Positions 22,530 to 25,931 of a stretch of DNA of 25,931 nucleotides are shown here, piece by piece. A model generated the notes under the pieces. It had not been told where the DNA came from, did no database searches, and was given only the letters and a program-made list of their open reading frames with translations. Every line of letters starts with the position of its first letter. Positions within the stretch are counted from its first letter, which is position 1. Source of the stretch: a virus. Made by a program: the position numbers and the translations under genes. The stretch lies in IMG/VR virus record IMGVR_UViG_3300010233_003506, positions 1 to 25,931 of that record; one strand, 5' to 3'.

Positions 22530-23555
22530 ATGCCAACAATCCACAACCCAACAAACTTTAGACCCGAAGATTATCGCGTTATTGACTACATCGATAATCA
22601 AAAACCGAAGTACTACTTCGGTCTCCCGATGGAGCAATACCAACACGAAGTCCACGCATGGGAATCACGCATGACAACGTTGTTTGGTGCCAACTGGACA
22701 AACGGAGATCCTAACGTCCACAGGTGTTGCCACTGTGGTAACGTAATCGTACGTTACATTGTCTGTTGCGAGCATATTCCAACGTCAACACGAGTGGTTT
22801 TCGGTGACGTTTGTGTTGAACGTCTCAACTTTGCTGACCACCGTCAGTTCGCTGCCGATTTCATTCGCTCAAAAGCTAATGTCCGTGCAAGAGCCGAAAA
22901 ACTCGCTGCAGCAATCGAAACTTTCCTAAACGCGTATCCAGATCTGAAATATCTTTATTTGAACAGGTTTGACGTTCGCTACGAGCGAAACGGGTTTATC
23001 CAAAACGTGTTCAGTCAGTTGATGAGATATGGAAAACTTTCTCCTCGGCAAGTATCTGCTGTTGTTGAGTCTGGAGCTCGTGACCGTGAGCGATCCAGTT
23101 TAATCGAAAGACGTAGACAAACAGCAGGTCCTGCTCCTCAAGGCAGAGTTCGCATAACGGCAAGAGTTTTAACAGTCAAAAGCTATCCAACGGCAATTGG
23201 TGGTATTACTTGGAAATTTCTATTGGAGTTGGAAAACCAGTCAAGAGTGTTTTGCAGTATTCCAAGAATGCTACTTTTATCGGTAACTCTTCCATCAGAG
23301 TTGCGCGGTCGAACGGTAACCATTATTGCAACTTGGTTACCAAAACAAGACGACCATTCTTTCGCTTTCGGAAGAATGCCTGTTTGGGTTAATTCGGAAG
23401 ATCAAACCACTCCGGCAGTCAGACAACCGATCACTCCAGCAGAGGCAGTCATTCAATCAAACCGTCAACCGATCACTCCTGCAACTCCTGCAATCACTCC
23501 TGCAGTCAATCGCGTCCGTGTTAATCCAGACGACTGGACATCGGAAGAAATCTAA
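22530..23555 (+). CDS. Zinc-ribbon / OB-fold protein, unknown function
   Basis: The ATG at 22530 gives 341 residues; the frame is open upstream to 22452, but that part is promoter and leader. Residues 62-100 carry a Cys-rich knuckle (HRCCHCG, then CCEH, then GDVCVERL). Residues about 200-300 look like an OB-fold: GRVRITARVLTVKS, then FLLELENQSRVFCSIPRML, then LRGRTVTIIATWLPKQDDHSFAFGRMPV. This matches a frequent hypothetical phage protein class with likely single-strand nucleic acid binding. Between them is a helical, Arg-rich stretch. The C-terminus has PITPA/TPAITPA repeats (about 310-330), probably disordered. Driven by P3. The stop overlaps the convergent GroES-like stop. Confidence 0.72.
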   Translation: MPTIHNPTNFRPEDYRVIDYIDNQKPKYYFGLPMEQYQHEVHAWESRMTTLFGANWTNGDPNVHRCCHCGNVIVRYIVCCEHIPTSTRVVFGDVCVERLNFADHRQFAADFIRSKANVRARAEKLAAAIETFLNAYPDLKYLYLNRFDVRYERNGFIQNVFSQLMRYGKLSPRQVSAVVESGARDRERSSLIERRRQTAGPAPQGRVRITARVLTVKSYPTAIGGITWKFLLELENQSRVFCSIPRMLLLSVTLPSELRGRTVTIIATWLPKQDDHSFAFGRMPVWVNSEDQTTPAVRQPITPAEAVIQSNRQPITPATPAITPAVNRVRVNPDDWTSEEI

Positions 23556-24136
23556 ACTTGGCTCAAGACCACTCCGTAAACTGAATCATCTGAGATGTAA
23601 GCGAATTTCTCTCCGTTCAAATCAAACCTGTTACAACGCGACCGCTCAAGAATTAGTTCATCACCAACCTTGATCTCATCACGCACTGCATTTCCACGTT
23701 GAGTTACTTTGAATCTCTCCTCAAGCATGGCAGATGGCGCGTTTTCTGGTGTAACGATGACGGATGTTCTAGGTGAAAATGGTTCAACCAATATCCACTT
23801 CCCAATGACGTTAAAATTTTCAAGCTTAACAACAGTTGACGTTAATCTTGCAATCAAGTCCCCCTGGTGCAGCGTGAGAACAGACTTTCCTTCAATGACA
23901 GTCGTCGCATTAAAGACCATCATCGCGTTCGTTTGAAACAGTACTAGGTCTCCTTCCTTAACGAAGATTTCACGAAGCTTATCGCTACCGTTAACTTTAC
24001 CGTTTCCAACGGCAATAACCTGACCAAGATCGTGCACCTTTTCTCTGGTCTGAGGCATCTCGATCTTTCCTTCGAACGACTCATCCACAGGTATTATTGA
24101 AATTCGGTCACCAAATAGATTCAGTTTAGTATCCAT
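23552..24136 (-). CDS. Double-domain GroES-like co-chaperonin
   Basis: A 194-residue protein holding two GroES-like domains. Domain 1 (about 5-98) is near-canonical: FGDRISIIPVDESFEGKIEMPQT with the mobile loop at about 20-30, LGQVIAVGNGKV (37-48), VKEGDLVLFQ (59-68), LHQGDLIARL (89-98). Domain 2 (about 106-192) is more divergent: GKWILVEPFSPRTSVIVTP, a loop with the hydrophobic IVT tripeptide, IKVGDELILER (155-165), YISDDSVYGVVL. T4 gp31 (111 residues) has one domain; it replaces GroES to fold the capsid protein. Tandem GroES domains are known in chloroplast Cpn20. A co-chaperonin for capsid folding is inferred. Confidence 0.85.
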   Translation of the reverse strand: MDTKLNLFGDRISIIPVDESFEGKIEMPQTREKVHDLGQVIAVGNGKVNGSDKLREIFVKEGDLVLFQTNAMMVFNATTVIEGKSVLTLHQGDLIARLTSTVVKLENFNVIGKWILVEPFSPRTSVIVTPENAPSAMLEERFKVTQRGNAVRDEIKVGDELILERSRCNRFDLNGEKFAYISDDSVYGVVLSQV

Positions 24137-24151
24137 GACTCAAAGAACAGT

Positions 24152-25174
24152 TTAGATTCTATCAACTTCCAACATCATCCTAGAAACAGCATTGGAGCCA
24201 TATTTCTTCCTATCAACAAAACAGTCCCACGCTATGTCAACGTTATCGTTTGGGTCAAACTTCTTATTTCCGTCTACTTCAGGAAGTTTCACAACGGTTA
24301 CGGTCTTGTGGTTAACAAATGATTCTGCCGCTTTCCAAGCTGCTTCCGTCGAGTCAGCGTCAAACATGATACAAATTTCTTCGACTCCCTTTAGCTTCAA
24401 AATTTTTACAACCTGCTCGTAACTCACGAAATGTTTGAAAACTCCAAGAGGTACGATTTGAGTTGATTTTCCAATGGAAAAAAACTTCTTCTCCAAACTC
24501 ATCACACTCAAAATTGCTTCAACCAACACAACACAACCTGGTTTTACAGATCTGGCGGCATCGATGTTGTAAACCCAGTTTTTTGAACCAAATGGACAGA
24601 CCTGTCTATTTGGAAAACGTTTTGTCGCTTCTCCGGCTTCTTCAGCGTATTTCCTGCCTTGATAGTAGACAAGCCTATCGTATTCCATAATTGGAAAAAT
24701 CGCAAAAGGTTCCCATGTTGAATCACTTCTTGTAAAGCCAACTCCGTGTTCAAAAAAAGACTCCATGGTTAATCTTTTCCTAACGGCCATTTTTTCAATC
24801 AACTTTGTATAAACAGAAGTTGGCTCTTTAGCGCACTGAATAAATCCACCGGGAAGAGTAACGTCAGAACTGCTAGGTATGAATTTTTTCTTGACCAAAT
24901 CTAAACTATCAAGAGACGAAACAGCTTCAGTTATGTTAGCTTCTCTGTCATCTTCAATGTCGTAACCAAGACCTCTTGCCCACTTGACAAAAGATCCACC
25001 AATAGAACATTTCCAGCAGTTAGTTCTACCGGTTCGTACGTTTACATACCGATTTCCTGATGAATCGTTGCAACCCTTCTCAGGGCAGATTATTGCAATC
25101 TCATCGTGAGTACAACGATCACGAACAACATCGAAGTGAGCTTCAATAGCGGCAAGTAAAAATTCTCTAGTCAC
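24152..25174 (-). CDS. DNA primase with zinc-finger and toprim domains
   Basis: A 340-residue protein with a GTG start at 25174. Zinc-binding region: CPEKGCND (30-37) and CWKC (53-56), CHC2-like though the His ligand is not clear. Toprim domain: VVLVEAILS (215-223, catalytic Glu219), then ICIMFDADS (267-275, Asp272 and Asp274), spaced as in DnaG-type primases. It would make RNA primers for lagging-strand synthesis. No helicase domain is fused, unlike T7 gp4. It begins 11 nt after the stop of the gene before it, in the same strand block as the co-chaperonin. Confidence 0.88.
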   Translation of the reverse strand: MTREFLLAAIEAHFDVVRDRCTHDEIAIICPEKGCNDSSGNRYVNVRTGRTNCWKCSIGGSFVKWARGLGYDIEDDREANITEAVSSLDSLDLVKKKFIPSSSDVTLPGGFIQCAKEPTSVYTKLIEKMAVRKRLTMESFFEHGVGFTRSDSTWEPFAIFPIMEYDRLVYYQGRKYAEEAGEATKRFPNRQVCPFGSKNWVYNIDAARSVKPGCVVLVEAILSVMSLEKKFFSIGKSTQIVPLGVFKHFVSYEQVVKILKLKGVEEICIMFDADSTEAAWKAAESFVNHKTVTVVKLPEVDGNKKFDPNDNVDIAWDCFVDRKKYGSNAVSRMMLEVDRI

Positions 25175-25185
25175 GCAACATAGAA

Positions 25186-25905
25186 CTATGAAAATACGAT
25201 GTTAACATCGTCACTTTTCATTTGCAGTATACTTTCAGGAAAAAGTTCCGCGGCTACCGTCACAGCTTGATTACCGGCTTGGTACTGAATTTCACCAAGT
25301 TGAATTGAAGATAACCAGGCTTGAGAAATCATCTGTCCACTAGCTGTCTCAAACGTTAGATTAGCCAAGTCGACAGGATTATCTGAACTTGGTACAGGAA
25401 TTTGTGCTCCTTTCAAAAAGTACACCGGCAAATTGAAAGCAAATCTGAAACCGTTTCCATTTGTTAGAATCCTGTCAAACGACGTGGGATCTGTTAGATA
25501 ATTTACAACTTGATCGTCGGCTGGAAAATCGTCTCCGTCGGTCATTGGTCCTCGTCCAAGTCTAACGAGTTGTCTCCAAGATTGCAACAAGTTGTAGATT
25601 TTAGAGTTTTTCACAGAAACCGGGCTATCGAGTAAAAAAGTCACTCTTACAGCTCCAACAGCTTCATCGTAATCAGGCATGTTTACTGGTTGAGAATCTC
25701 TGATGAACGTCTTCTGAGTAATCCTTGTCGCAGGAAAGCTAATCGAAGAAGCATAGTGAAAATCATACTGATCAGGAAGGGAGACATTCACTCTGTCTTG
25801 TAGATACGTGATAACGTCACTCAAATCAAGAATCCACAGGTCTGAACGTTGTACGTTGTACTCGTCGTTTTTAGTCCACGGGTTGGTAGTTCTTATGAGT
25901 GACAT
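25186..25905 (-). CDS. Virion protein, possibly tail-tube-like
   Basis: A 239-residue beta-rich protein with ATG at 25905. The order of features, a DLWILDLSD strand, SISFPATRITQ, VNMPDYDEAVGAVRVTFLLD, YNLLQSWRQLVRLGRG and late WLSSIQLGEIQYQAGNQAVTVAAEL strands, parallels T4 gp19/gp54-type tail-tube folds, where paired sheets carry a helix with a Trp-rich start. The resemblance is structural guesswork from pattern, not a confident match. No signal peptide. Its promoter may lie beyond the window end. Confidence 0.7.
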   Translation of the reverse strand: MSLIRTTNPWTKNDEYNVQRSDLWILDLSDVITYLQDRVNVSLPDQYDFHYASSISFPATRITQKTFIRDSQPVNMPDYDEAVGAVRVTFLLDSPVSVKNSKIYNLLQSWRQLVRLGRGPMTDGDDFPADDQVVNYLTDPTSFDRILTNGNGFRFAFNLPVYFLKGAQIPVPSSDNPVDLANLTFETASGQMISQAWLSSIQLGEIQYQAGNQAVTVAAELFPESILQMKSDDVNIVFS

Positions 25906-25931
25906 AGCTTACTTAATTACAACCCATGAAG

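Noticed and set aside
1-25931. CRISPR array, insertion sequence or attachment site
   Set aside because: No regularly spaced repeats, transposase, integrase or terminal inverted repeats seen.

Overview
The window looks like part of a large tailed-phage genome, probably a distant T4-type myovirus with a contractile tail. The support is a set of recognisable proteins: a T4 gp20-like portal, a gp25-like baseplate wedge domain, an SF2 helicase resembling UvsW, a gp47/SbcD-like nuclease subunit, a toprim primase, a GroES/gp31-like co-chaperonin and a MazG-like pyrophosphohydrolase. Genes are packed tightly, mostly with ATGA, TAATG, TGATG or GTGA stop/start overlaps, and strand blocks alternate every few kilobases. 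I saw no tRNA, rRNA, CRISPR array or transposase. The host cannot be read from the sequence.

Layout. (1) 1-6610, plus: exported or virion-surface proteins in one translationally coupled run: a He_PIG Ig-repeat protein (5' end outside the window), a Cys-rich protein, a large LamG-like protein, an unknown protein and a PKD/Ig-like protein. (2) 6611-8538, plus: two copies of a strong sigma70-like phage promoter, a small zinc-ribbon gene, a probably highly expressed gene with a hairpin terminator, then about 430 nt of non-coding sequence with two tandem double-pseudoknot RNA modules and a third hairpin-rich module, followed by two small genes. (3) 11593-8460, minus: small gene, GT9-family glycosyltransferase, SF2 helicase. 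(4) 11630-14196, plus: acidic protein, FN3-domain protein and a protein ending in a CFI-box-like domain. (5) 18545-14173, minus: portal, PKD-gp25 fusion, HU-like protein, zinc-ribbon protein, beta-rich protein, methyltransferase. (6) 18665-20412: small regulator-like and unknown genes plus a long inverted repeat. (7) 20411-23555, plus: MazG-like enzyme, gp47-like nuclease, a probably abundant protein with a perfect Shine-Dalgarno, a strong terminator abutting a third promoter copy, and a zinc-ribbon/OB-fold protein. (8) 25905-23552, minus: possible tail-tube-like protein, primase, double-GroES co-chaperonin.

How it fits together: portal, baseplate and fibre-like genes build the virion. Helicase, primase, gp47-like nuclease and MazG-like enzyme serve DNA replication, recombination and nucleotide pools. 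The co-chaperonin probably helps fold the capsid. The glycosyltransferase and methyltransferase, next to structural genes, may modify virion or host-surface molecules. The most unusual item is the tandem pseudoknotted RNA at 7693-7911: its stems keep pairing while their sequences change between the two copies.
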